This document shows, piece after piece, positions 28,178 through 36,118 of a stretch of DNA of 64,000 nt. Source of the stretch: Cellulomonas humilata. Lineage in GTDB: Bacteria > Actinomycetota > Actinomycetes > Actinomycetales > Cellulomonadaceae. Positions within the stretch are counted from its first letter, which is position 1, and the number at the start of each line of letters is the position of its first letter. The stretch is taken from contig NZ_JABMCI010000063.1 in NCBI RefSeq assembly GCF_013359775.1, forward strand, positions 124,001-188,000, given 5' to 3'. Under the pieces are notes generated by a model that did no database searches, was not told the DNA's origin, and was given only the letters and a program-made list of their open reading frames with translations. A program made the translations under genes and the position numbers.

Positions 28178-28690
28178 TCACCACTCGAGCACCCGCGCCC
28201 GGCTCTGACCGATCGCGACGACCGCCCACAGCCGGACACCGGCGTCGTCGGCGGCCTCCCGCAGCGCCGGCACCCACGAGGCCTCGAACGCTCCGCGGTC
28301 CCCGCCCGCCGCGCGGACGAGCCCCACGACGACCGATCCGCCGGGCGCGTCGGACGCGAGGACCGAGTCGAGCACGGCGACGAGCCGGCGCGCGACGGCG
28401 GCGTCGGCGCGTACCGGCACGTCCGTGATCGGCAGGACGACGGGGATCGTGCGGTCGCTGTGGTCGAGCAGGACGAACCAGAGCGCGGGCGGCCCGGCCC
28501 GCTCGGGGCCGACCAGGTCCAGGAGCACGGCGAGCGCGTCGGCGCCCGCTCGCAGGACCGCACCCGCGGGGTCCGGGAGGTCGTCGTCAGGGCCGCCCAC
28601 GTCGAGCACCCACGGCACGTCGGCCCACTGGTCGTCGGGATCGTCGGCCCAGTCGTCGTCGAACCACCCGTGGTCCTCGTGCTGCGTCAT
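28178..28690 (-). CDS. Hypothetical protein with acidic, tryptophan-rich N-terminus
   Basis: A 170-aa protein whose first 35 residues are highly acidic with several Trp (GWFDDDWADDPDDQWADVPW). A compact alpha/beta domain follows (ALWFVLLDHSDRTIPVVLPITDVPV, VVVGLVRAAGGDRGAFEASWVPALREAA). No signal peptide or membrane segment. I do not recognise a family. It converges with the aldo/keto reductase gene, with 6 bases between the stops. Codon bias at third positions is strongly GC, as in neighbours, which supports a real gene. Confidence 0.7.
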   Translation of the reverse strand: MTQHEDHGWFDDDWADDPDDQWADVPWVLDVGGPDDDLPDPAGAVLRAGADALAVLLDLVGPERAGPPALWFVLLDHSDRTIPVVLPITDVPVRADAAVARRLVAVLDSVLASDAPGGSVVVGLVRAAGGDRGAFEASWVPALREAADDAGVRLWAVVAIGQSRARVLEW

Positions 28691-28779
28691 GCGGCCGATC
28701 CTGGGGCTGCCGAGCAGTCACCAACGCCCGACCGCACGAGCTCGTGGACGAGCCCGCAGCAGGCCGGGCTGGGGGCGGC

Positions 28780-29253
28780 TCAGGCGAGGTGCACGGCCAC
28801 GGCCTCGACGACGAGCGCGTGGTCGTCGGCCTGGGGGAGCCCCGAGACGGTCACCACGCCCACGATGCCGACGTCGCGGACGCGGACCGGGAACGCCCCG
28901 CCGTGGGCGGCGAACTCCTGGAGCGGGAGGTCGTGCTGGGCCGCGAACGTGGTGCCCTTGGCCGCAGCGCGCAGCCCGACGAGGTACGACGACGCCCCGA
29001 ACCGTTCGACCACCCGGACCTTGCGCTCGATCCAGCTGTCGTTGTCGGGCGTGGTGCCCGGCCGCGCCGCGTGGAACAGCTGCTGGGTGCCCCGGCGGAT
29101 GTCGACGGTGACGGGCAGGTCGCGCTCCTGCGCCAGCTCGACGAGCAGGCAGCCCAGGCGCCACGCGTCATCGTTGGTGAACGTGCTGAACACGAGGTCG
29201 TGCTCCTGCTGCTCGACGTGGGCGACCGTGCCGGCGATGTCGTCAGTGCTCAT
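28780..29253 (-). CDS. UPF0303 / GlcG-HbpS-like heme-binding domain protein
   Basis: A 157-aa protein resembling the UPF0303/DUF336 family (YLVGLRAAAKGTTFAAQHDLPLQEFAAHGGAFPVRV, GIVGVVTVSGLPQADDHALVVEAV). Relatives bind heme or small ligands, and some are annotated as heme-degrading. No signal peptide, so a cytosolic role is likely. The start is 4 bases downstream of the stop of the 761-codon flavoprotein gene, suggesting co-transcription with it. Function here is uncertain. Confidence 0.8.
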   Translation of the reverse strand: MSTDDIAGTVAHVEQQEHDLVFSTFTNDDAWRLGCLLVELAQERDLPVTVDIRRGTQQLFHAARPGTTPDNDSWIERKVRVVERFGASSYLVGLRAAAKGTTFAAQHDLPLQEFAAHGGAFPVRVRDVGIVGVVTVSGLPQADDHALVVEAVAVHLA

Positions 29254-29257
29254 GCCG

Positions 29258-31543
29258 TCATCGTGGCACGGGCGCCTCGGACGGCAGGGGAGCGACCCCG
29301 AAGTTGCCGTCGAACACGTGTTCGGGGTCGTACAGGGCCTTGAGCCGGCCGATCCGGGCGAGCGTCTCGGGCGGGAACGCCTCGGACACCCGGGCGGGGG
29401 ACTGGTTCGTCTCGAAGCTCAGGTAGACCCCGCGCAGGTGCGGCGCGAGCCGGTCCCACCAGGCGTCGATCTGCGCACGCCGGCTGCCGCGGGCGGACGC
29501 CAGGAGCGAGAAGTTCTGCGTCCGGTGCGCGTACGCGGTGGCCGCCGGGTCCAGGTCGTTGACGGCGCCGCCGACGGCCCGCAACTGCACCATGTCGGCG
29601 TCACCTGCGGCAACCAGGTCGCCCAGGAGCACGGCGAGCTCCGGTGTCACGTGCTCGACCAGCCCGCCGCGCGCCGCGGAGTCCGCTCCGCCGGTGTGCT
29701 CGCCGTGCGGCGCGGACACCGTGGCGGCGTACGGCACGAGCTGCGCCTGCTGCTGGAGGACGGGCGCCAGGTCGAGGAACTGCTCGAGCGCCCCGATCGC
29801 CGCGCCGGTGTCGTCGTTCGCCCACACGATGATCGCGTAGCCGACCGTGGGGCTCTGTGCGCGGGCGGGTACGAGGGTGAGGAAGCTGGTGAGCTCCCGC
29901 GGCGAGGACTCCACGAGGTCGGCCCACGCCTCGACGAACGCCGCGGTGTCCGTGGCGTCGTACACGATCGTCGCGTAGACGACGCTGCCCACCTCCGCGG
30001 CCTCGATCTCGACCGCGGTGAGGATGCCGAAGTTCGCCCCGGCGCCCCGCACGGCCCAGAGCAGCTCCGGCTCGTGCTCGGCGTCGGTCCGGACCAGGCG
30101 ACCGTCGGCGAGGACCAGGTCGGCTGCGACCACGTGGTCCAGCGTCAGCCCGTAGGAGCGGGAGAGGAAGCCCTGTCCGCCCGCCGTGACCAGCCCGCCG
30201 ACCCCCACGTCGCCGTAGTCACCGGAGCTGATCGCGAGCCCGTCGGGGGAGAGCACCGCGGCGACGTCGCCCCACCGCGCTCCGGCGCCGAGCCGTACGA
30301 GGCGCTGCTGGCGGTCGATCACCTCGACCGAGTCGAGCGCGCCCAGGTCGATGACGATGCCTCCGTCGTTCGTCGACCGGCCGCTGATCCCGTGCCCACC
30401 GCTGCGCACGGCGAACGGGACGTCTTGCTCCCTGGCGAACAGGAGCGCCTCGCTGACCTGCTCGGCGGTGTGCGGTCGCAGGACGAGGCCGGGGGAGCCG
30501 GAGTAGACGTAGGACGACCGTACGCGCGCGTACTCGCGGTCCCCGGGTTCCACCGCGGTCGCGACGAGGGACGCGGGCAGCCCGTCGTAGTCGATCCCGG
30601 CCCGCCGCTTGGCCAGCGCGATCACGGGCCGGACCGCACCTGTGGCGGTGCCCGCAGCGGCACGCCCGGCGGAGGCGGCGGCCCGCAGCGCGGGTGCCAC
30701 CTCCTCGCCGAACACCGCGATCGTGCTCGGGTCGTCGGTGCCCAGGACGAAAGTGGCGATCCCGTCCTCGAGCACCAGGGGGAGCAGGTCCTCGACCCAC
30801 CGGTCGGGCGGCCCCTGCAGGAAGCCGGAGCCCTCGAACGAGCCACCGCCGAGGTTCAGCAGCCGGCGGATCTCTCGAGGGTCACGACCGGCCGCGGCCG
30901 CGGCGTCGTCGATCCGCGCGTTGCCCGCCGCGAGGTCACCGGGCTTCAGGTACCCGAGGCTCGGCAGCCACCCGTCGGCCTTGCGACCGACGAGCCCGAG
31001 CATCCGCGGCTTGTACGCGCCGAGCCAGACCGGGATGTCGCGCACCGGCGCGGGACCGCGCTTGGCCCCGTCGACGTGATGGTGCGTCCCGTGCACGCGC
31101 AGCGGTGCTCGCTCGTCGGTGTCCCAGATGCCACGGATGATGTCGATCGCCTCGTCCAGCGCGTCCACGCCCTGACCCGGCGTCAGCCGTGGCGCGCCCA
31201 TCGCCACGATCGCGTCCCAGAACGCCCCGGACCCGAGGCCGAGCGCGAACCGGCCGCCCGACAGCAGGTCGAGGCTCGCCGAGGCGCGCGCCAGGACGGC
31301 CGGTGGCCGCAGCGGCAGGTTGAGCACGTTCCCGGCCACCTGGACGCGGTCGGTGGACGCGGCGACCCACGACAGCAGCGTCCAGGTGTCGAGGAACGCC
31401 GGCTGGTACGGGTGGTCCTGGAACGTCACCAGGTCGAGCCCGGACCGCTCGGACAGCTGCGCGAGCGCGACGGCCTGCTGCGGGTCCTTGGCGGTCGGGG
31501 TCAGGAACGTGCCGAAGACGAGATCGTGGCCGTAGTCGGGCAT
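29258..31543 (-). CDS. Fusion of luciferase-like flavin oxidoreductase and BBE-type FAD oxidase
   Basis: A 761-aa two-enzyme fusion. Residues about 1-320 form an F420/FMN luciferase-like monooxygenase domain (LVFGTFLTPTAKDP, GRFALGLGSGAFWDAI, DIPVWLGAYKPRMLGL). Residues about 330-761 form a berberine-bridge-enzyme-like oxidase. His384 in RSGGHGISGR is the expected covalent FAD ligand. The usual second ligand (Cys before VGVGG) is replaced in DYGDVGVGG, so attachment should be through His alone. The C-terminal BBE motif region (ALYDPEHVFDGNFG) is intact. ATG 31543 has AGGGAG 8 to 13 bases upstream. It probably oxidises a small organic substrate. Confidence 0.85.
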   Translation of the reverse strand: MPDYGHDLVFGTFLTPTAKDPQQAVALAQLSERSGLDLVTFQDHPYQPAFLDTWTLLSWVAASTDRVQVAGNVLNLPLRPPAVLARASASLDLLSGGRFALGLGSGAFWDAIVAMGAPRLTPGQGVDALDEAIDIIRGIWDTDERAPLRVHGTHHHVDGAKRGPAPVRDIPVWLGAYKPRMLGLVGRKADGWLPSLGYLKPGDLAAGNARIDDAAAAAGRDPREIRRLLNLGGGSFEGSGFLQGPPDRWVEDLLPLVLEDGIATFVLGTDDPSTIAVFGEEVAPALRAAASAGRAAAGTATGAVRPVIALAKRRAGIDYDGLPASLVATAVEPGDREYARVRSSYVYSGSPGLVLRPHTAEQVSEALLFAREQDVPFAVRSGGHGISGRSTNDGGIVIDLGALDSVEVIDRQQRLVRLGAGARWGDVAAVLSPDGLAISSGDYGDVGVGGLVTAGGQGFLSRSYGLTLDHVVAADLVLADGRLVRTDAEHEPELLWAVRGAGANFGILTAVEIEAAEVGSVVYATIVYDATDTAAFVEAWADLVESSPRELTSFLTLVPARAQSPTVGYAIIVWANDDTGAAIGALEQFLDLAPVLQQQAQLVPYAATVSAPHGEHTGGADSAARGGLVEHVTPELAVLLGDLVAAGDADMVQLRAVGGAVNDLDPAATAYAHRTQNFSLLASARGSRRAQIDAWWDRLAPHLRGVYLSFETNQSPARVSEAFPPETLARIGRLKALYDPEHVFDGNFGVAPLPSEAPVPR

Positions 31544-31544
31544 C

Positions 31545-31637
31545 GAAGCATCTCCCTAGTGATTGATGCTTCAACTATAGAACAGGGACCGCCACGCATG
31601 TGTGTCCTGCGCCGATAATGCACATTATGACATTATG
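31545..31637. promoter_or_regulatory. AT-rich operator region upstream of the flavoprotein fusion
   Basis: Two symmetric elements lie in an unusually AT-rich patch. TTGA-N4-TCAA at 31563-31574 overlaps a minus-strand TATAGT (31580-31575 region). Part of it forms an 8-bp inverted repeat with GAAGCATC at 31545-31552. A second palindrome, ATAATG-CA-CATTAT (31615-31628), is followed by another CATTATG (31631-31637). These look like binding sites for a MarR- or TetR-type regulator, but no such gene is adjacent. Confidence 0.5.
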
Positions 31638-31674
31638 CCGTTCAAGCACCGAGGGAGTGACCCATGCCCACCGC

Positions 31675-32184
31675 TCAGGCGGTCCGGAGCTCCAGTACGT
31701 ACCGCTCCTCCGTCTGTGACGGGTCCCGCGGCACGACCTGGCGTTCGCCGGTGCGCGTGAAGCCGGCTCGCACGGACAGGTCGCCGGCGGCGTGGTTGCC
31801 GTCCACGAGCCACAGCGACACCGTGCGCGCGTCCTCCAGCGCCGCGGCGCGTCGGACGGTGTCCAGGAGCAGCCACCCGACGCCCTGGCGGCGAGCCTCC
31901 GGCGCCACCCACAGCGACACGATGTGCCGGTCGTCGTCCGGCGACCCGGGCTCTTGGATCATGGTGACGATCCCCCGGCCGGCACCCGCGTCGTCCACCG
32001 CGATCCACGTCGTCGACGTGCGCAGGCGCATCCGCCAGTGCGACTCGACGAACCGTTCCTCGCGTGCCAGGGATGGGCCGAAGACGTCGGGGGCCTCGCG
32101 TAGAGCTCGGAGACGGACGTCCCGGACACGTGTCCAGTCGTTCTCCCCCACCTGCTGGATGTCCACGTCCCCAGGATGCCTCAT
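31675..32184 (-). CDS. GNAT-family N-acetyltransferase
   Basis: A 169-aa acetyltransferase. The acetyl-CoA-binding motif A is clear in SLWVAPEARRQGVGWLLLDTVRRAA (R-Q-G-V-G-W). It is followed by VSLWLVDGNHAAGDLSVRAGFTRTGER, typical of GNAT motif B. The N-terminal strand block VRDVRLRALREAPDVFG is common in RimI-like proteins. The target is unknown. The ATG at 32184 is used; a GTG at 32166 is an alternative. It reads the same way as, and lies just upstream of, the operator region of the fusion gene. Confidence 0.85.
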   Translation of the reverse strand: MRHPGDVDIQQVGENDWTRVRDVRLRALREAPDVFGPSLAREERFVESHWRMRLRTSTTWIAVDDAGAGRGIVTMIQEPGSPDDDRHIVSLWVAPEARRQGVGWLLLDTVRRAAALEDARTVSLWLVDGNHAAGDLSVRAGFTRTGERQVVPRDPSQTEERYVLELRTA

Positions 32185-32201
32185 CTGCGACGACGCGAGG
32201 A

Positions 32202-32363
32202 TCAGGGCAGCTCGCGCGCCGTCGTCTGGTCGTCCGGCGTGCCTCCGTGGCCCGCGCGATCAGGGACCGATCGCGCGGCGTCGGCGATCTCCTCCTCCGG
32301 GCGGGGCGGCACCGATTCGTCGTACTCGAGCTCGGGCACCTCGTGCCCTGCGGACTCCGTCAC
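32202..32363 (-). CDS. Small acidic hypothetical protein (53 aa)
   Basis: A short ORF that fills the gap between the GNAT and MBL-fold genes. GTG at 32363 has an excellent Shine-Dalgarno sequence (AAGGAG, 6 bases upstream). The product is acidic and proline-rich, beginning VTESAGHEVPELEYDESVPP and ending in ARELP, without hydrophobic segments. No family recognised. Support rests on the ribosome-binding site and GC-rich third positions. Confidence 0.5.
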   Translation of the reverse strand: MTESAGHEVPELEYDESVPPRPEEEIADAARSVPDRAGHGGTPDDQTTARELP

Positions 32364-32427
32364 GATGGTCTCCTTCCGACACGCTCAACGTACGGGGGGG
32401 TGGACGGTCGGCGAAAGCCGAGCGCGG

Positions 32428-33072
32428 TCACAGGTCGATGCCCTCGCCGGGGTCGAGCGCGACCGGCTCCCCCGCGCCGCCGAGCCGGCCGAGCAGTCCG
32501 ATGGCCATCCCCTGCCCGATGGCGCTGAGCAGGGCGTCGTGCACGACCACGAGCCGCGCGGGCTGCACGTGCCGCACGTAGTCGACCACCTCGCCCAGCT
32601 TCAGCCACGGTGCTCCCAGCGGGGCGCACAGGACGTCCACGTGCGCACCGGCCGGATCGATGTACGCGTCACCCGGATGGAGCACCCCGGCGACCAGGTA
32701 GCCCACGTTGTGCACCCGCGGCACGTCGGGGTGGACCAGGGCGTGCCACTCCCCCAGCACCGCGACGTCGAACCCGCCGGCCGTGATCGTGTCGCCGCCG
32801 CGCACCGTGTGCACCCGCTCCGCGGGCGCGCCGGCGCTCACCAGGACGTCGACCACGGACGGCGGAGCCCACACCTCCAGGCCCCCCTGCACGGCCTCGA
32901 CGACCGGCTCGGTGGCGACGTGGTCGGGGTGCTCGTGCGTGATCAGGACGGCGGAGATGCCGTCGAGGGCACCGGGCAGGTCGGAGAAGACCCCGGGGTC
33001 GATGACGAGGCGGTCCGTGCCGCGGTCGAGGCGGATGCAGGCGTGTCCCCAGCGGGTCAGGCGGATGCTCAT
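32428..33072 (-). CDS. MBL-fold metal-dependent hydrolase (UlaG-like)
   Basis: A 214-aa metallo-beta-lactamase-fold protein. The metal-binding signature is THEHPDHVATEP near residue 45. Preceding strands are LTRWGHACIRLD and RLVIDPG. Later metal ligands sit in VLHPGDAYI and VVHDALLS. Length matches the UlaG/UPF0173 group of hydrolases with unknown natural substrates. ATG 33072 has CAGACT 6 bases upstream on its strand and no clear Shine-Dalgarno, so it may be leaderless. It diverges from parA, 77 bases apart. Confidence 0.88.
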   Translation of the reverse strand: MSIRLTRWGHACIRLDRGTDRLVIDPGVFSDLPGALDGISAVLITHEHPDHVATEPVVEAVQGGLEVWAPPSVVDVLVSAGAPAERVHTVRGGDTITAGGFDVAVLGEWHALVHPDVPRVHNVGYLVAGVLHPGDAYIDPAGAHVDVLCAPLGAPWLKLGEVVDYVRHVQPARLVVVHDALLSAIGQGMAIGLLGRLGGAGEPVALDPGEGIDL

Positions 33073-33136
33073 TCGGCCAGTCTGTCCTGACCAGGGCGAA
33101 CGCGCGCGCCGTTTCGCCCGGGGCCGTCGCCCCGGC

Positions 33137-33149
33137 TACGGTTGCGGAC
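33137..33149 (+). promoter_or_regulatory. Predicted leaderless promoter of the parA-like gene
   Basis: TACGGT at 33137-33142 is followed by 7 bases and GTG 33150. No Shine-Dalgarno sequence is visible. Confidence 0.45.
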
Positions 33150-33914
33150 GTGCTGGTGCTCGGGGTGTGCAGTCTCAAGGGTGGCGTGGGCAAGACGTCG
33201 ATCACCCTCGGTCTGGCGTCGGCGGCCCTGGAACGCGGTCTGCGCACGCTGGTCATCGACCTGGACCCGCAGGGTGACAGCACGATGGCCCTCGGCGCAC
33301 GTCCGCAGGGCGGGGACGTCGCCTCCGTCCTGGACGAGCCCGGCGAGTCGACCATGGCCAAGGCGACCGTGCTGTCCTCGTGGGCCGACGACGGGCTGGA
33401 CGTGCTGGCCGGGTCGGAGCGCTCGGCCGTGCACGACCGGCTCGAGGGCGACGAGCTCGACCGGCTCCGCTACGCGCTGTCCTGGGTGCACGGCTACGAC
33501 CTGGTGCTCATCGACTGTCCGCCGTCCCTCGGAGGGCTGACGCGCACCGGCCTGGCCGCGTGCGACCGGGCGCTCGTCGTCACCGAGCCCGGCCTCTTCG
33601 CGGTGATGGCGGTCGGGCGGGCCATGCGCACGATCGACGAGCTGCGCCGCGGTCCGGCGCCCGCCCTGCAGCCGCTCGGCATCGTCGTGAACCGCGTCCG
33701 CGCCCGCTCGATCGAGCAGGCGTTCCGGCTGGAGGAGCTCCAGACGCTCTACGGTCCCCTGGTCCTCACTCCCCCGGTCCCCGAGCGCGCGGCGCTCCAG
33801 CAGGCCCAGGGTGCCGCGCAGCCGGTGCACGCGTGGCCCGGCGCCGCGGCCGCCGAGCTGGGCCGGACCTTCGACGCCCTGCTCGACCGCGCGCTGCGCG
33901 CACCCCGCCACTGA
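33150..33914 (+). CDS. ParA-family ATPase
   Basis: A 254-aa MinD/ParA-type ATPase. The deviant Walker A motif KGGVGKT is at residues 10-16, DLDPQGDST follows, and DLVLIDCPPSLGGLT is the Walker B region. No ParB or parS was found beside it, so it is an orphan ParA. It could act in positioning of cell-envelope or cytosolic cargo rather than in chromosome segregation; that is inference. GTG 33150 gives a start right at the first beta strand. Confidence 0.88.
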   Translation: MLVLGVCSLKGGVGKTSITLGLASAALERGLRTLVIDLDPQGDSTMALGARPQGGDVASVLDEPGESTMAKATVLSSWADDGLDVLAGSERSAVHDRLEGDELDRLRYALSWVHGYDLVLIDCPPSLGGLTRTGLAACDRALVVTEPGLFAVMAVGRAMRTIDELRRGPAPALQPLGIVVNRVRARSIEQAFRLEELQTLYGPLVLTPPVPERAALQQAQGAAQPVHAWPGAAAAELGRTFDALLDRALRAPRH

Positions 33915-33931
33915 CCCAGGGCCCACATGCA

Positions 33932-33962
33932 ACGAGCGGCAGCCCACCGGGCAGCCGCTCGT
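33932..33962. terminator. Bidirectional terminator between parA and the MerR gene
   Basis: ACGAGCGGC (33932-33940) pairs with GCCGCTCGT (33954-33962). An inner GCCC-ACC-GGGC stem and one A-A mismatch lie between. It begins 18 bases after the parA stop and ends 16 bases from the MerR stop. No T-tract. Confidence 0.65.
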
Positions 33963-33977
33963 CGATCGTGCGTGGTG

Positions 33978-34571
33978 TCAGCCGGCGGTGCGGGCCTGAC
34001 GGCGCAGTGCCAGCTCGTCCTGGGCCGACGGCGCGACGACGAGCTCCTCGTCCTCGTCCGCACGTTCGGTCGGCAGCGCGGCGAGGGTTCCCTCGACCTC
34101 GCGCCACACCCGTCCGACGGCGATGCCGAAGACTCCCTGACCGCCCTGCACCAGGTCGATGACCTCGTCCGCGGACGTGCACTCGTAGACGCTCGCGCCG
34201 TCGGACATCAGCGTGATCTGCGCGAGGTCGTCCACGCCGCGCTCGCGCAGGTGGCTGACCGCGGTGCGGATCTGCTGGAGCGAGACGCCGGTGTCCAGCA
34301 GGCGCTTGACGACCTTGAGCACGAGGATGTCGCGGAAGCTGTAGAGCCTCTGCGTGCCCGAACCGGTGGCCGGGCGGATGGACGGCTCGACCAGTCCGGT
34401 GCGGGCCCAGTAGTCGAGCTGGCGGTACGTGATTCCGGCCGCACGGCACGCGGTGGGTCCGCGGTAGCCGGTGGCGGTGTCGAGGTCGGGGAGGTCGTCG
34501 TCGAACAGCATGCCCTGAGCGCGCTGCGGCACTGCCCCGCTGACGCTCTCGGCGCTCTCGTTGCTGGTCAC
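33978..34571 (-). CDS. MerR-family regulator (Rv1830/ResR-like)
   Basis: A 197-aa DNA-binding protein. The MerR-type winged helix is RGPTACRAAGITYRQLDYWARTGLVEPSIRPATGSGTQRLYSFRDILVLKVVKRLLDTGVSLQQIRTA-like around residues 35-105. A compact C-terminal domain follows (SADEVIDLVQGGQGVFGIAVGRVWREVE). GTG 34571 is preferred to the longer ATG at 34607 because GGAGG lies 4 bases upstream. It corresponds to Rv1830 in the conserved order Rv1822-Rv1830; that family is linked to growth and cell-cycle control in mycobacteria. Confidence 0.88.
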   Translation of the reverse strand: MTSNESAESVSGAVPQRAQGMLFDDDLPDLDTATGYRGPTACRAAGITYRQLDYWARTGLVEPSIRPATGSGTQRLYSFRDILVLKVVKRLLDTGVSLQQIRTAVSHLRERGVDDLAQITLMSDGASVYECTSADEVIDLVQGGQGVFGIAVGRVWREVEGTLAALPTERADEDEELVVAPSAQDELALRRQARTAG

Positions 34572-34720
34572 GAATCCTCCACTCGTCGCACGCCGTTCGG
34601 CGCACATCTCCCCCGGCTGCTTGTCAGACTAGGCCCGTGACGGGGTAGACGCCATGACGCCCCGCCGGGCGTGTCGCGACGGGCGAGTCTCACCTTCGAC
34701 CTGAACGCGAAGGTTTGGGA

Positions 34721-35245
34721 CTAACGGCCCTCCGAGCCACCCTCGTCCTCGGGCTCCGCGCCCGTGCTGAAGTCCTCGGGAGTGACGAGGTCCAGGAACC
34801 GGCGGAAGCGCTCCAGGTCCTGCTCGGACGTGGTGGTCCGCACCTCGACGCCGGCGACCGCGACCACCTCCGCGGAGCACAGGACGGGGCACCCGAACCG
34901 GAGCGCCATCGCGATCGCGTCCGACGCGCGGGAGTCGACGCGCGGGCCGGTCCGGAGCACCAGCTCGGCGTGGAAGACGCCGTCCTCAAGGCGGGTGATC
35001 TCGACCCGGGTCAGGCCCGAGCCCACCGCGATGAGCACGTCCCGCAGCAGGTCGTGCGTCATCGGCCGGGGCGGCACGATCCCCGCCTGCGCGGACGCGA
35101 TGGCGCTCGCCTCCGCCGGTCCGATGAGGATGGGGACCAGCAGCTCGGAGTCGGGGTCCAGGAGCAGCACGACGACCTCGTCGTCGGCCATGTGCTGACG
35201 CACCCCGACGATCTCGACCGGAACGAGCTCGGCGTCCTCTCCCAT
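34721..35245 (-). CDS. Bifunctional nuclease (DUF151) family protein
   Basis: A 174-aa DUF151/BFN protein, equivalent to Rv1829 by position. Conserved blocks are VEIVGVRQHMADDEVVVLLLD, LLVPILIGPAEASAIA, TRPMTHDLL-like PRPMTHDLLRDVLIAVG and ASDAIAMALRFGCPV. Plant homologues have nuclease activity; the bacterial role is unclear. ATG 35245 is chosen because TAGCGT lies 7 bases upstream on the minus strand (35258-35253). An in-frame ATG at 35254 is less likely. An acidic C-terminal tail ends the protein. Confidence 0.9.
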   Translation of the reverse strand: MGEDAELVPVEIVGVRQHMADDEVVVLLLDPDSELLVPILIGPAEASAIASAQAGIVPPRPMTHDLLRDVLIAVGSGLTRVEITRLEDGVFHAELVLRTGPRVDSRASDAIAMALRFGCPVLCSAEVVAVAGVEVRTTTSEQDLERFRRFLDLVTPEDFSTGAEPEDEGGSEGR

Positions 35246-35313
35246 GCCGCCCACGCTACGACTCCGGGGCCGATCCGGCTCCCCCCGTGGACGAGCAGCC
35301 TGCGCGAGCCCGC

Positions 35314-36078
35314 CTACGGGGTCAGGTCGGCGACCGCCGCGCGCACGAGTGCCGTGTGCATCTGGGTGCAGAGCTCGCCCACCTCAGCGGCCAGGGTGCC
35401 CGCCCGCGCCCGCGACGACGCGCTGCGCTGGCCCCGCCACGGTGCCACGACCTGCTCGACGAGGTCCGCCTGCCGGTCGGCCGACGTGCGGAACTGCCGC
35501 AGGTGACGCGGGTCGATGCCGTGCTCGGCCAGCGACGCGGCCGCAACGACGATCTCCCGGGCCCACAGGTCGAACGACCCAGCGCCGTGGGTCCGCAGCA
35601 CGCCCGCCGCGACGAGGTCCTCGACGAACGCCGCCTCGACGCCGGACTCCCGTGCGAGAGCGTCGAGGGTCCAGCGCGTCCCCGTGACCTCGCTGACGCC
35701 GTCGCGCGAGGCGAGGCGCGCCCGCGGGGCGGGTTCGTCCTCTTCCCCCGCGTCCAGGGCGGCGAGCCGGTCGCCGATGACCTTGAGCGGCATGTACCGG
35801 TCGCGCTGCTGGCGCAGGACGAACCGCAGGCGCTCGATGTCCGCCGGCGAGTACTGCCGGTAGCCGGCGGCCGTGCGCACGGGCTCGACCAGACCCTGCT
35901 CCTCGAGGAAGCGCAGCTTGGACGTGGTGACCGCCGGGAACTCGATGCGCAGCGCGGCGAGGACGTCGGAGATCCGCATCGAGGCACGGCGGGAGATGCC
36001 GCGAGGCCACGGCTCGTGCGCGACGTCCGCGGTGGACGTGGAGTCCACCTGGACGCGCTGCGCTCGGGCGCTGGTCAT
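35314..36078 (-). CDS. ftsR: MerR-family regulator, FtsR-like (Rv1828-like)
   Basis: A 254-aa regulator with an N-terminal extension and a MerR winged helix (MRISDVLAALRIEFPAVTTSKLRFLEEQGLVEPVRTAAGYRQYSPADIERL-like, residues about 34-83). A helical connector and a C-terminal all-alpha domain follow (SLAEHGIDPRHLRQFRTSADRQADLVEQVVAPW). In Corynebacterium glutamicum FtsR activates ftsZ. The position next to the FHA gene and the DUF151 gene matches Rv1827-Rv1829. The start is ATG 36078; shorter starts such as the Met before RISDVL are possible. Confidence 0.85.
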   Translation of the reverse strand: MTSARAQRVQVDSTSTADVAHEPWPRGISRRASMRISDVLAALRIEFPAVTTSKLRFLEEQGLVEPVRTAAGYRQYSPADIERLRFVLRQQRDRYMPLKVIGDRLAALDAGEEDEPAPRARLASRDGVSEVTGTRWTLDALARESGVEAAFVEDLVAAGVLRTHGAGSFDLWAREIVVAAASLAEHGIDPRHLRQFRTSADRQADLVEQVVAPWRGQRSASSRARAGTLAAEVGELCTQMHTALVRAAVADLTP

Positions 36079-36118
36079 GCGGCGCCCCCCGTCCGGTCGA
36101 GCGTCAGGTGCCGGCCGG

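Noticed and set aside
28460..31618. A 1052-codon open frame on the plus strand opposite the flavoprotein fusion
   Set aside because: The minus-strand product has two full enzyme domains; the plus-strand translation is Arg/Val/Gly-rich with no domain.
28178..33072. Prophage or genomic island in the accessory stretch
   Set aside because: No integrase, transposase, attachment-site repeats or clear drop in GC apart from the short operator region.
33150..33914. Chromosome partition locus parAB
   Set aside because: No parB gene and no parS-type 16-bp palindromes (TGTTTCACGTGAAACA-like) were seen nearby.
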